Assembly: GCF_013390595.1 (NCBI RefSeq)
Contig: NZ_JACAWV010000015.1
Coordinates: 1-64,000, forward strand
Source: Rhizobium sp. RM
GTDB lineage: Bacteria > Pseudomonadota > Alphaproteobacteria > Rhizobiales > Rhizobiaceae
Length of the DNA: 64,000 nucleotides
Reading direction: 5' to 3'
Position numbers and translations under genes: made by a program. A model generated the notes under the pieces. It was not told the DNA's origin. It saw only the letters and a program-made list of their open reading frames with translations, and did not search any database. Below are positions 35,084-44,182 of this stretch, piece after piece. Position 1 is the first letter of the stretch. Each line of letters begins with the position of its first letter.

Positions 35084-35879
35084 CATTCAGAACCCGGCAC
35101 AGAACAGAACCGATTTCGAAGCCCGGCTGCGCGCCATTGGTGACGCCCGCTATCACGACAAACACCCTTTCCACGGCATGTTGCATGGCGGTCATTGCAC
35201 GATCACGCAGGTACGGGCCTGGGTCATTAACCGCTTCTACTACCAGAGCCGTATTCCCCTCAAGGACGCAGCTTTCATGTCGCGTTGCGAAGATGTCGCC
35301 ATCCGTCGGGCGTGGCGCAAACGCATTGAAGATCATGATGGCGGGCGCGAAGAAGGCGGCGGCATACGCCGCTGGTTGAAGCTCGCCGAAGCCGTTGGAC
35401 TAGACCCGGATTATGTTGCCTCCAATCGCGGTGTTCTGCCGGGTACCCGTTTTGCTTGCGATGCCTATGTGCGCTTCGTGCGCGACATGCCGATGCTGGA
35501 CGCCGTGGCCGCCTCGCTTACCGAGCTCTTTGCGCCGGCAATCCACAAAAATCGCATTGCCGGGCTGATCGAGCATTATGCGTTTGCCAATGACGAGGCC
35601 CTTTCCTACTTCCGCAAGCGTCTTGATGAGGCACCGGTGGATGTGGCCTTCGGCCTCAATTACGTTCTGGATCACGCCGACACGAAGGAAAAGCAAGACG
35701 CAGCAGCTGCCGCGCTAACCTTCAAGACCGATGTTTTGTGGGCGCAACTCGATGCACTGCACAGCGCCTATGTTTCCCCTGCCCTTCTGCCGCCCGGCGG
35801 CTGGGATGGCACGGAAGGCGTGATCGGCGATCTCGATCAGCCGGCGCTGAAACAGGACGTCAAGGGAGCGACCAAATGA
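35076..35879 (+). CDS. pqqC: pyrroloquinoline-quinone synthase PqqC
   Basis: A 267-residue all-helical oxidase that performs the final ring closure and eight-electron oxidation of the PQQ precursor with oxygen. Characteristic stretches are HPFHGMLHGG near residue 27, RFYYQSRIPLKDA near 50 and YAFANDEALSYF near 170. The start is a TTG at 35076, overlapping the pqqB stop by eight bases; GGAG sits upstream inside pqqB. Normal family length apart from a slightly extended C-terminus. Confidence 0.95.
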   Translation: MPDIQNPAQNRTDFEARLRAIGDARYHDKHPFHGMLHGGHCTITQVRAWVINRFYYQSRIPLKDAAFMSRCEDVAIRRAWRKRIEDHDGGREEGGGIRRWLKLAEAVGLDPDYVASNRGVLPGTRFACDAYVRFVRDMPMLDAVAASLTELFAPAIHKNRIAGLIEHYAFANDEALSYFRKRLDEAPVDVAFGLNYVLDHADTKEKQDAAAAALTFKTDVLWAQLDALHSAYVSPALLPPGGWDGTEGVIGDLDQPALKQDVKGATK

Positions 35880-36175
35880 GCGAGCCTTCCGCCGTCATCG
35901 TCACGGCTGCCACCGTTGCCAAACTTGCCCGCGGCGTTCGGCTGCGGGAAGACGCTGTTCGCGGCCAAACGATTCTGCTGGCACCCGAGCGTGCACTGGC
36001 GCTCGACGAAATTGCAGTCATGATCGTAAACGCGCTGGACGGCAAACGAAGCATTGACGCGATCGCGGAAGAGTTTTCTTTGAAGTTCGAAGCCCCCAAG
36101 GATCAGATCCTGGCCGACATCATCGTCTTCGTGGATGAATTTTCCAAACGCAGGATGCTGGAGCTCAAGCCGTGA
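35876..36175 (+). CDS. pqqD: PqqA chaperone PqqD
   Basis: A 99-residue winged-helix RiPP-recognition protein that binds PqqA and presents it to PqqE. The family pattern is visible in PKLARGVRLREDAVRGQ-like and LDEIAVMIVNALDGK stretches. The ATG at 35876 overlaps the pqqC stop (ATGA) and AAGGGAG at 35862-35868 precedes it. It is separate from PqqC here, not fused. Confidence 0.94.
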   Translation: MSEPSAVIVTAATVAKLARGVRLREDAVRGQTILLAPERALALDEIAVMIVNALDGKRSIDAIAEEFSLKFEAPKDQILADIIVFVDEFSKRRMLELKP

Positions 36176-37317
36176 ACGAAATTGTCAGACTTGCGCGGAC
36201 GAGCGAATGGAATGGCGGACGGGTCCGTATCCCCGCGCCGATCGCGATGCTCGCCGAACTTACCCATCGATGTCCGCTCGCCTGCCCCTACTGCTCAAAC
36301 CCGCTGGAGCTGGATGGCGTCAAGGAGGAACTTTCTACCGAAGAATGGAAATCGGTCTTCCAGCAGGCCGCCGCACTCGGCGTTTTGCATCTGCATCTTT
36401 CCGGCGGCGAACCCGCGGCACGACGCGACCTCGTGGAACTGACGAGCGCTGCCGCCAAGGCGGGCCTCTATACGAACCTGATCACCTCGGGCATCGGGTT
36501 GACCGAAAAGCGTATCGCGGAACTGTCGGACGCCGGTCTCGACCATCTGCAGCTTTCCATCCAGGGCGCGACACCGGCACTGGCCGACAAGGTAGGCGGC
36601 TACAAAGGTGGATACGATCGCAAGATCGCGGTTGCCGAGTGGACCCACGCAGCAGGTATTCCACTGACCGTTAATGCCGTCTGCCACAAACAGAACATGG
36701 AGCAGATCGGCGACATGCTCGATCTCGCGGTCAGGCTCGGCGCACGGCGCATAGAGATTGCAACCGTGCAGTTTCACGGCTGGGCAGAGAAAAACCGCAA
36801 GGCCCTGATGCCGACCAAGGAGCAGGTTCTGCGCACCAACGCTTTTGTTGAGGACGCCCGCAAAGGGCTCGAAGGCATCATTGTCATCGACTATGTCCCT
36901 GCCGATCATCATTCGACCTATCCGAAAGCCTGCATGGGTGGCTGGGGTCGAACCGGCCTCAATGTCACGCCATCGGGCAAGGTCCTGCCCTGCCACGCGG
37001 CGGAAAGCATTCCGTCTTTGAATTTCACGAACGTGCGGGACATGCCGCTTATCGACATCTGGTACGAAAGTGACGCCTTCAACGCCTATCGCGGCGACAG
37101 TTGGATGCCGGAGCTGTGTCGCAGTTGCGACCGCAAGGCGATCGATTTCGGTGGCTGCCGCTGTCAGGCCATGGCTCTGACCGGTAACGCCTCGGCCACC
37201 GATCCCGTATGCATCCGCTCATCGAAGAGAGAGCTTCTGGTACAGCAGGCCGAGATTGATGGTGCCGCGGCACCACCGGAATTCATATATCGCGGGCGCG
37301 CATCATCAACCGATTGA
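36172..37317 (+). CDS. pqqE: PqqA peptide cyclase PqqE (radical SAM)
   Basis: A 381-residue radical-SAM enzyme that joins the PqqA glutamate and tyrosine. The CxxxCxxC cluster is CPLACPYC near residues 34-41; the C-terminal SPASM region has further cysteines (CMGGWG, LPCHAAES, CRSCDRKA, GGCRCQA). A GTG at 36172 overlaps the pqqD stop (GTGA). It is the last pqq gene; no pqqF protease gene follows, so an unlinked peptidase presumably processes PqqA. Confidence 0.95.
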   Translation: MNEIVRLARTSEWNGGRVRIPAPIAMLAELTHRCPLACPYCSNPLELDGVKEELSTEEWKSVFQQAAALGVLHLHLSGGEPAARRDLVELTSAAAKAGLYTNLITSGIGLTEKRIAELSDAGLDHLQLSIQGATPALADKVGGYKGGYDRKIAVAEWTHAAGIPLTVNAVCHKQNMEQIGDMLDLAVRLGARRIEIATVQFHGWAEKNRKALMPTKEQVLRTNAFVEDARKGLEGIIVIDYVPADHHSTYPKACMGGWGRTGLNVTPSGKVLPCHAAESIPSLNFTNVRDMPLIDIWYESDAFNAYRGDSWMPELCRSCDRKAIDFGGCRCQAMALTGNASATDPVCIRSSKRELLVQQAEIDGAAAPPEFIYRGRASSTD

Positions 37318-37621
37318 TCCCGGCCGATGCTTTCCAGCAGCAGGCGAAAGTGCAAAGGGTGGCACAACCCAAGTCTGACGTCGCAAAATCTGTTTGTCCG
37401 CGAATCTTCGGCATGATTTTCAAGCGCTGGATCAGATGATCGCGGTCTCGCTATCGCGTGGGCTTCGCTTCAACTCGTTGCTCTCTGCCACAGAAAACAA
37501 CTCTCCTCACGGAATCTGACATACGTGAAAACCCGTATGGCCGCCGATTGCGGTAGCGGCTTAGGGTTTGTCTCAGCAGCCTCGTCGTCTGGCGTAGGCG
37601 CGCGGATCTGGAGGAGACAAA
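37318..37621. other. spacer between pqqE and the hydrolase genes
   Basis: A 304-base gap on the plus strand. I see no gene or strong hairpin. It presumably holds the promoter of the nitrilase-family gene. Confidence 0.45.
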
Positions 37622-38497
37622 ATGGCGAACACCATAAAGATATCGGCCTGTCAGTATCACGTCCAAGAAATTGGCGGTTTTGAAGATATGGCCAAACGTG
37701 TGCGGGCTTTGCTGGACCAGGCGAATGGCTCGGACATTGCCGTATTTCCCGAACTATTCACGATCGAACTGTTCACAACGCTTGGCGACTGGAAGAGGCG
37801 CCCGATTTCGGAACTGGTGCTCATCGAGCAATACACCGACGACTACAAAACATTGTTTCGCGAAGAAGCTAAGCGCCGCGGTCAATTCATCGCGGCCGGG
37901 TCGCATCTCGTAAAGGTCAGTCACGATCGCTTCGAAAACATCGCCTATCTTTTCGGCCCTGGTGGCGAAGAGTTTGCGCACTCGAAGACCCACATTTTCC
38001 CGGCAGAAGCCAACTGGTCAACGTCGGAAGGATCGAAGATGGAGGTTTTCCAGCTCCCCTTCGCAAAGGTCGGCTTCAACATCTGCTACGAGACCGAGAT
38101 ACCGGAATGTTCGGCTACTCTTGCCGAACAGGGAGCCGAAATCATCTTGACGCCATCGGCGACTTTTACAGAGCAAGGTTTCTGGCGCGTTCGCCACTGT
38201 GCGCAATCCCGCTGCATCGAAAACCAGGTCTACGTCGTGCATTCCTGCCTTGGCGGTCAACCCGGCGGACCTTTGCCAAACGGCTGGGCCCGGAGCTCGG
38301 TTCTCGGACCATGCGATCTGGCCTGGGATAATGCTGCCGGCATTATCGCCGAGGCGCCAACCAATATCGAAACAACAGTAACGGGGACTGTTGACCTCGA
38401 TCTCCTTTATGAAAACCGCAAGAGCGGCGCTGCCACCACCTTCCGGGACCGCCGCCGCCGGGCTGATCTCTACAAAGCGTGGCCATCTCATCTCTAA
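37622..38497 (+). CDS. carbon-nitrogen hydrolase (nitrilase superfamily)
   Basis: A 291-residue cytoplasmic hydrolase. The Glu-Lys-Cys triad is complete: E44 in FPELFT, K122 in SKTHIFPAE and C155 in FNICYETEIPE. This superfamily cleaves nitriles, amides, carbamoyl compounds or N-acyl groups, and this length fits an amidase or N-carbamoyl-type branch. GGAGGAGAC-like sequence stands just before the ATG. It is followed by a polysaccharide-deacetylase-fold protein and a regulator with a ligand-binding domain, so the three may form a small amide-degradation unit. Confidence 0.9.
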   Translation: MANTIKISACQYHVQEIGGFEDMAKRVRALLDQANGSDIAVFPELFTIELFTTLGDWKRRPISELVLIEQYTDDYKTLFREEAKRRGQFIAAGSHLVKVSHDRFENIAYLFGPGGEEFAHSKTHIFPAEANWSTSEGSKMEVFQLPFAKVGFNICYETEIPECSATLAEQGAEIILTPSATFTEQGFWRVRHCAQSRCIENQVYVVHSCLGGQPGGPLPNGWARSSVLGPCDLAWDNAAGIIAEAPTNIETTVTGTVDLDLLYENRKSGAATTFRDRRRRADLYKAWPSHL

Positions 38498-38576
38498 ACG
38501 TCTGCATCAAAGGACCAGATGGAGCGTGGCTTAAACCGCGCACGACTTTCTATGACTAAAACCCAAGGAGGAGAAA

Positions 38577-39500
38577 ATGGGTTCACTGAAACTTCCTGAA
38601 GGCAAGAAGATCGCCGTTAATCTCGGCGTCGATTTCGACGCGCAGTCTCTCTGGCTCGGCGGCTTCAACCGTCCTACACCGTCGTTCATGTCGCGTGGCG
38701 AATTCGGTGCTGAAGTTGGTACACCCAGACTGCTTTCACTTTTCAAGAAGCACGACATTCGAACGACCTTTTTCACACCCGCACATACTGTCGATACCTT
38801 CCCCACAATCAATCAGAAAGTCTTTGAGGCAGGACACGAGATCGCACATCACGGCTACTACCACGAGAACCCGACGCTGATTAGCCGTGACACGGAGCGG
38901 CGGCTTATGGATCTCGCCTTCGCAACCTACAAGAAGCACTTCGGGATACGTCCCACAGGTTATCGCTCTCCCTACTGGGATTACAGCGACAACACCCTTG
39001 ATCTCATTGAAGAGGCAGGCTTCTTATACGACAGCAGCCTCATGGCGAGGGATCTCGTTCCCTACCGACCGCAGCGTTGGCAGGTTAACTGGGAATCCGG
39101 CAATCTCGCCGGCCCGGCCAGTCAAGTTCTGGAGATCCCAGTTAGCTGGTATCTTGATGATTTTCCGGCACTTGCATACACCGGCAACCAAGAAGGCATG
39201 TCCGATACCGATAGCGTTCTGCGCCGCTGGAAGGACATTTTCGACTACGGTTATGCCAATCAGGAAAACGGCGTCTATGCCATGGCGTTGCATCCGCAAA
39301 TCATCGGCCAAGCTCACCACATGATCATGCTCGAACGATTGATCGAGCACATCAAAGGACATGACGGTGTCTGGTTTGCAACCTGCGACGAAATCGCCAG
39401 GGCATGGGTCGACGACGATGAAGATCGCCGTCGCATGGAGCTTCCAGATGTTCGCGGTGTTTCTCCAATGCCCAACGACTACAACTGGCCGGGCAAATAG
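38577..39500 (+). CDS. polysaccharide deacetylase-fold (NodB/CE4) hydrolase
   Basis: A 307-residue protein with a NodB-type fold but no signal peptide. Metal motifs are GVDFDA near residues 17-22 and HHGYYH at 91-96, and a YRSPYWDYS element lies near 130. The absence of export signals and the C-terminal GHDGVWFATCDEIA region resemble the cytoplasmic branch that includes PuuE-type allantoinases and related amidohydrolases rather than cell-wall deacetylases. GGAGGAG precedes the ATG. Gene order with the nitrilase-family hydrolase favours a role in breaking down a small N-containing compound. Confidence 0.88.
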   Translation: MGSLKLPEGKKIAVNLGVDFDAQSLWLGGFNRPTPSFMSRGEFGAEVGTPRLLSLFKKHDIRTTFFTPAHTVDTFPTINQKVFEAGHEIAHHGYYHENPTLISRDTERRLMDLAFATYKKHFGIRPTGYRSPYWDYSDNTLDLIEEAGFLYDSSLMARDLVPYRPQRWQVNWESGNLAGPASQVLEIPVSWYLDDFPALAYTGNQEGMSDTDSVLRRWKDIFDYGYANQENGVYAMALHPQIIGQAHHMIMLERLIEHIKGHDGVWFATCDEIARAWVDDDEDRRRMELPDVRGVSPMPNDYNWPGK

Positions 39501-39527
39501 AGCCCGCTCTACCTCATTCTTGACTCC

Positions 39528-39558
39528 GGTGCGTGACCGGTGAACCCTGTCACGCACC
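39528..39558 (+). terminator. hairpin after deacetylase-fold gene
   Basis: GGTGCGTGAC (39528-39537) pairs with GTCACGCACC (39549-39558) with an 11-base loop, without a T tract. It separates the two hydrolase genes from the regulator gene starting at 39596. Confidence 0.4.
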
Positions 39559-39595
39559 TGGCGTCACGACGCATCCTGCAGAATGAGGCGGCTGA

Positions 39596-41347
39596 ATGAA
39601 TGTATCACGCGAAACATGGCGTTGCCTCGTCGATCAACATGGGACGCTAGAGGAATTCGAGGATCGGACAGGCGCGCTGTACATTGGCGCGTTCAATGAA
39701 GTTGCGCGATATGCCCGCGCCCTATTGGCTCTCGAGTGCGACCAAATTGTCTTCCATATTGCCAATCCCCATAACCATTGGCACCGGGTGCAGATCTCGC
39801 GCGACACGACTGTGCATGGCCGCGACTTTGCTATCGTTCAAATGACACTGGTGAAGCCGCCTTTCAATCTGACGCTTCGCGAACTGGATATCTTGACGCT
39901 TGTCTCAATCGGCTTGAGCAACGACAACATCGCTGCCCGCCTGGACATAGGTAAGCGGACGATTGAAAAGCACGTCGAAAACATCTTCGCCAAAATGCAA
40001 TTGTGGAGCCGCGCGGCACTGGCCAGCCACGCTGTCCAGCGAGGTATCTGCCGATTACCGACACCTGGCGGCTGCAATCGCACCGGCCTCGGCCTCAGCG
40101 ATGTTGAGGATATGGCCGCACGACTACCAGACGTGAAAAGTGAGAAAGCCGCCCCTCGCCGGTCCGCTCAGAACCATATACGTCCCCTGATAATCGGCGT
40201 TCCTTTCGCCAGCGACGGTCGAGGCAAGGCGGACTCCGTCGAAATGCTGAATGGTGCGAAGCTCGCCGTTTCCGAAATTAACGAGCGAGGCGGAATTCTG
40301 GGTCGCACGGTCGAACTGGAACTGGCGCCATTCGATAGTGGCGATCTTACGAGTACCTCCAGCGCCTATCGCGACCTGATCGAAAAGGAAGTGGATGCAG
40401 TTACCGCAGGCTACGCCTGTTACTCACCCGATATCCACGACACGATGGGAGCCGTCGGCATTCCCTACCTCCACGCAGCAACCATGCATCACGCAGTAGA
40501 AAGGGTGCGTGACAGCCAATCGCGATTGGGGAATATTTTCCAGACCTGTGCGAGCGATGTGAACTACGGTCTCGGGCTTGCTCGCATGATCCAGCGCCTC
40601 GAAAAAGGCAAGCACTGGTGCACACAGAAAAAACGCCTGGCGATCGTTCAACCCGTCTGGTCGAATGTTGACATCGGCATCGATCATCTCGAGGCTGATC
40701 TGGCCAAAAGGGGGTGGCAAACCGATATCGTCAACATCATTCCCGGTTCACAGCATGCCTGGAAGAAAGCGATCGATCGTCTGCATCAAATCGATCCTGC
40801 AATCATCGTCGTTGCGTCATTTTTCGTAGAGGATGCGATCGCTTTCCAGCGTTCATTTCTCAGTAATCCACTGCGCGCGATCATCTACGACATTTATGCG
40901 CCATCGGTTCCGCAATTTCAGGAGGAACTCGGAGCCTCTTCGGAAGGCGTCATATGGGCAACGACCAGCGGCCTTTATGCTGACCGTATCGGCGAGGGTT
41001 TTCGTCAGCAGTATCAAAGACAATTTTCCTGTTCTCCCGGCAGTTCACAGGCCGGGCTTGCCTATGACCGTATCCGACTGGTTACCGGCGCCTGGAGCAG
41101 AGCCGGACATCCCAGACGTTTTCAACAGGTTCTGCTCGAACTGCGTAGTTCGATTGATCGTGGCGTAAACGGATCCTATTTCCTCGGAAACCAGGGACAG
41201 GTCGGGCTCGCCTACCCCGACGATACTCCAGACCTGTCGATTAGCCAGGCTCATCTGGTTTTTCAAATACAGAACGGACGTAACGTCATCGTTGGCCCTG
41301 CGCCATTCGCCACGGGCAAAATGCGAACGCCACCTTGGTGGTCATGA
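39596..41347 (+). CDS. LuxR-type HTH fused to type-I periplasmic-binding-protein domain
   Basis: A 583-residue regulator with an uncommon architecture. Residues 1-90 are an unassigned N-terminal domain; 91-150 are a LuxR/GerE helix-turn-helix (LTLRELDILTLVSIGLSNDNIA, then TIEKHVENIF); about 195-565 are a Peripla_BP_6/AmiC-like ligand-binding fold (GAKLAVSEINERGGILGR is typical of branched-chain-amino-acid and amide/urea receptors). No signal peptide or membrane helix is present, so ligand sensing is probably cytoplasmic and directly tied to DNA binding. The neighbouring amide-hydrolase genes suggest an amide, urea-like or amino-acid-like ligand; this is inference. Confidence 0.9.
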   Translation: MNVSRETWRCLVDQHGTLEEFEDRTGALYIGAFNEVARYARALLALECDQIVFHIANPHNHWHRVQISRDTTVHGRDFAIVQMTLVKPPFNLTLRELDILTLVSIGLSNDNIAARLDIGKRTIEKHVENIFAKMQLWSRAALASHAVQRGICRLPTPGGCNRTGLGLSDVEDMAARLPDVKSEKAAPRRSAQNHIRPLIIGVPFASDGRGKADSVEMLNGAKLAVSEINERGGILGRTVELELAPFDSGDLTSTSSAYRDLIEKEVDAVTAGYACYSPDIHDTMGAVGIPYLHAATMHHAVERVRDSQSRLGNIFQTCASDVNYGLGLARMIQRLEKGKHWCTQKKRLAIVQPVWSNVDIGIDHLEADLAKRGWQTDIVNIIPGSQHAWKKAIDRLHQIDPAIIVVASFFVEDAIAFQRSFLSNPLRAIIYDIYAPSVPQFQEELGASSEGVIWATTSGLYADRIGEGFRQQYQRQFSCSPGSSQAGLAYDRIRLVTGAWSRAGHPRRFQQVLLELRSSIDRGVNGSYFLGNQGQVGLAYPDDTPDLSISQAHLVFQIQNGRNVIVGPAPFATGKMRTPPWWS

Positions 41348-41368
41348 GCGCTATAAGCGGAAATGGCA

Positions 41369-41836
41369 CTAGTCTGTAGGTTCGCCTTCTCTGACGCCTG
41401 AAAGCCGGCTCAACAAGTGCATCAGGTCCGAAACTTCTGTCTTTGACAGGCGCTCCACCATCAATTGTTCCGCACCTTTAGCCTGCGGGATCGTTGCGTT
41501 GAGGGCCTTCCTACCTTCGTCCGTCATAGTGATTAACTTGCGCCGCCGGTTATCCGGATCAGTACGTGTTACAATAAGTCCCGCGGCCGTCATGCGATCA
41601 ACGACATAGGTTCCAGTCGCCTTATCGATCCCGACACGTGTTCCCAGCGTTCCCTGGTCGCACATTTCCAACTCTTCCAGAACGATTAGAGCCGCATATT
41701 GGATCTGAGAAAGACCTGAGCTGACCGATGTGGACCAACTTGTTGCCGTGAGTTGGCCTGCTCGTCGGATCAAATGCATGAGAGAGGTCGGCCCGTTTGG
41801 CCAGAGCGGCGCGGCATCAATCAAGTTTTCGTTCAT
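41369..41836 (-). CDS. MarR-family transcriptional regulator
   Basis: A 155-residue winged-helix regulator with the MarR DNA-binding region (LGTRVGIDKATGTYVVDRM and the DPDNRRRK wing). The ATG at 41836 is chosen because GGGAGAG precedes it. MarR proteins commonly sense phenolic acids and repress their degradation. It is divergent from a UbiX/UbiD pair and a long dyad fills the gap, so repression of both directions relieved by an aromatic acid is likely. Confidence 0.9.
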   Translation of the reverse strand: MNENLIDAAPLWPNGPTSLMHLIRRAGQLTATSWSTSVSSGLSQIQYAALIVLEELEMCDQGTLGTRVGIDKATGTYVVDRMTAAGLIVTRTDPDNRRRKLITMTDEGRKALNATIPQAKGAEQLMVERLSKTEVSDLMHLLSRLSGVREGEPTD

Positions 41837-41861
41837 TCCATCACTCTCCCAGCTTGACATA

Positions 41862-41906
41862 GTTAGAACACGTACTAATGTCCGCTATATTAGTTCGTGT
41901 TCGAAC
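41862..41906. promoter_or_regulatory. MarR operator dyad
   Basis: GTTAGAACACGTACTAAT (41862-41879) and ATTAGTTCGTGTTCGAAC (41889-41906) are inverted arms matching at 16 of 18 positions around a 9-base spacer. The dyad fills the marR/ubiX divergent gap and would cover both promoters. Confidence 0.7.
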
Positions 41907-41947
41907 TATTCCGTGTCTAATCCTTCTATCACGAAGAGGCCACCAAC

Positions 41948-42529
41948 ATGAAGATTGTCGTCGGGATTACCGGCGCCACAGGTGCAATACTTGGAATTCG
42001 CGTCCTTGAGGCCCTCAGGATGCTTGGCGTCGAGACCCACCTGATCGTCAGCAAATGGGCCAGAGTGACCATACAAACAGAAACGCCTCACTCGCTCGAA
42101 CATGTCTTGTCGCTTGCGGACAAGGTTTACAACGAACGTGATCAGGCCGCTGCCGTCTCGAGCGGGTCGTTTCGAACCAACGGGATGATCATTGTACCCT
42201 GCAGCATGAAAACACTTGCGGCTATTCGTTCGGGCTTTGCTGAAGACCTTATTGCGCGCGCCGCAGACGTCGTACTGAAGGAGCGCCGTCGCCTTGTACT
42301 GGTCCCGCGCGAAGCCCCTTTGAATGCGATACATCTGGAAAACATGCTCGCCCTCACGAATGCCGGTGCGCAAATGCTGCCGCCAATGCCGGCCTTTTAC
42401 AACCACCCCAAATCCATTGACGACATCATCGACCACGTCGTGTCGCGGATCTTGGATCAATTTGATCTCGACAATGACCTGACCAAGCGCTGGCAAGGTT
42501 CGTTAAATTTGAGCAAGGAGAAAGCATAA
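41948..42529 (+). CDS. UbiX-family flavin prenyltransferase
   Basis: A 193-residue flavoprotein with the UbiX N-terminus GITGATGAILGIRVLEAL and the C-terminal PREAPLNAIHLENMLAL and MPPMPAFYN stretches. UbiX joins a dimethylallyl unit to reduced FMN to make prenylated FMN, the cofactor of UbiD decarboxylases. Its stop overlaps the start of the UbiD gene (TAATG), so the pair is co-translated. This is a catabolic paralogue type (BsdB/ShdB-like) judging by MarR control, not necessarily the ubiquinone enzyme. Confidence 0.92.
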   Translation: MKIVVGITGATGAILGIRVLEALRMLGVETHLIVSKWARVTIQTETPHSLEHVLSLADKVYNERDQAAAVSSGSFRTNGMIIVPCSMKTLAAIRSGFAEDLIARAADVVLKERRRLVLVPREAPLNAIHLENMLALTNAGAQMLPPMPAFYNHPKSIDDIIDHVVSRILDQFDLDNDLTKRWQGSLNLSKEKA

Positions 42530-44016
42530 TGCACTACAAAGATCTTAGATCTTATCTGGCGGCTTTGGATGAAATTGGTGATTTGGCACATATCACGCGT
42601 GAGGTTGACGGCGACCTTGAGCCAGGTGCAATCACGCGAAGAAGCTGTGAGCTTGACGCACCTGCGCCACTGTTTGAAAACATTCGCGGCGCAACACCGG
42701 GCTTCCGCGTCCTCGGCGCCCCTGCTGCGCGTTCGTCACGCAAGGATATGCCATATGCTCGCGTCGCGCTCTCGTTAGGTCTGCCACCGGCAGCTTCGGT
42801 ACCGGAAATTGTCGATGCCCTGATCGCCACGCGAGACATTCCAGGCAAAAAACCGGTCTTGGTTGACGCGACCAATGCCCCTTGCCGACAGAACATCCTG
42901 ATGGGCGATGACGCCAATCTCGACAAATTTCCCATTCCGTTCGCACACGATACAGATGGTGGCAGATACGCCAACACCTGGGGAATGCTGATTGCGAAAT
43001 CGCCCGATGGGAAGTGGACGAACTGGTCCATTGCCCGCGTGATGAAAGTCGATGGAAAAAGGATGGCCGGTCTCATTGTTCCGAGCCAACATATCGGACA
43101 GATCTGGGCCGAATGGGTTAAGTTGGGTCAGCCTATGCCCTATGTCCTTGTTCAGGGTATGGCGCCTGCTATCGCCTGTGTCGCCGGTATTCCCATACCT
43201 GCAGGCGTCGATGAAGCCGATTACGTCGGAGCACTCTGGAACGAACCAATTGAGGTTGTCAAAGCGCTTACCAACGATCTTGAACTTCCAGCCAATTCGG
43301 AAGTCGTCATTGAGGGCCACGTTTCCCTGACACGTGATTGCCCGGAAGGCCCATACGGCGAATATTCCGGTTACCTTGGAACCCACTCTTCGCTTCAACC
43401 AACGTTCCATGTTGAAGCAATATCTTACCGCGATGACCCGATTTGGCCGCTTGTTGTTGCTGGCCGCCCGACGGATGAATCCCACACGATCTGGGCTATG
43501 GGAATGGCAGCTGACGCAACCGCTCTCCTGCGCGCGGCCGGATTGCCTGTGACATGCACCTGGGCGCCGGAGGAATCTGCGGTACATTGGTTCGTCGTTG
43601 TGGTGCCAAACGACTGGCGTGACGTTTTGCCAGATACGTCGACCGAAGAGTTTGCCCGTCGTGTCGGTGAAATCCTTTTCAAGGCGGACTCGCTCGTCTT
43701 CCTTCCAAAGATCTACCTTGTCGATGACGACATCGACCCAACAAAACTGTCCGATGTCGTCTGGGCAATCGCGACGCGCGTCCATCCCAGCAGGCGGCAA
43801 GTAGTGTTCAGCGACGCGCGCGTCGTCTCCCTTGCACATTGCTACGAGGACGACGAATACGAATCTGGCAAGGGACCGAAGATTGTCTTTGACACGTTGC
43901 AGCCGGCCATTGGAAAGGGTCGTCTTCGTCACGCTTCGTTCGATCAAGCCTATCCCGAAGACGTCCGCAAGCGCGTTCTCGCCAATTGGCCAACAACAAC
44001 GAAATCCCCGATCTAA
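42529..44016 (+). CDS. UbiD-family prenylated-FMN-dependent decarboxylase
   Basis: A 495-residue decarboxylase of normal family length (BsdC/ShdC/UbiD). Typical segments are SWSIARVMKVDGKRMAG-like metal/prFMN region near residue 165, the PEGPYGEYSGYLG stretch near 265 with the active-site acidic residue, and HTIWAMGMAADA. It removes or adds CO2 on an unsaturated or aromatic acid, such as a hydroxybenzoate. Cofactor supply comes from the overlapping UbiX gene. The phenolic-acid-type MarR regulator fits an aromatic-acid substrate; the exact acid is unknown. Confidence 0.92.
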   Translation: MHYKDLRSYLAALDEIGDLAHITREVDGDLEPGAITRRSCELDAPAPLFENIRGATPGFRVLGAPAARSSRKDMPYARVALSLGLPPAASVPEIVDALIATRDIPGKKPVLVDATNAPCRQNILMGDDANLDKFPIPFAHDTDGGRYANTWGMLIAKSPDGKWTNWSIARVMKVDGKRMAGLIVPSQHIGQIWAEWVKLGQPMPYVLVQGMAPAIACVAGIPIPAGVDEADYVGALWNEPIEVVKALTNDLELPANSEVVIEGHVSLTRDCPEGPYGEYSGYLGTHSSLQPTFHVEAISYRDDPIWPLVVAGRPTDESHTIWAMGMAADATALLRAAGLPVTCTWAPEESAVHWFVVVVPNDWRDVLPDTSTEEFARRVGEILFKADSLVFLPKIYLVDDDIDPTKLSDVVWAIATRVHPSRRQVVFSDARVVSLAHCYEDDEYESGKGPKIVFDTLQPAIGKGRLRHASFDQAYPEDVRKRVLANWPTTTKSPI

Positions 44017-44182
44017 GAATCTTTCCGTTATTAGTCATCGCTCACAACGGGATGTGGGCGATGACATCCCGATTTCAGGAGCTGCAAATCGGCGAAAAAC
44101 TCCCAAAACCGAAATTCAACAGGCGACGTCGATCACGGCGCGAACGTTATTGGACAAACACCTAAACAGCAGGAAAAAAAGC

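Noticed and set aside
43832..44182. Upstream in-frame extension of the small gene at 44183
   Set aside because: It runs inside the UbiD gene in another frame and its composition is that of a shadow frame; the GTG at 44183 with AGGAA is a better start.
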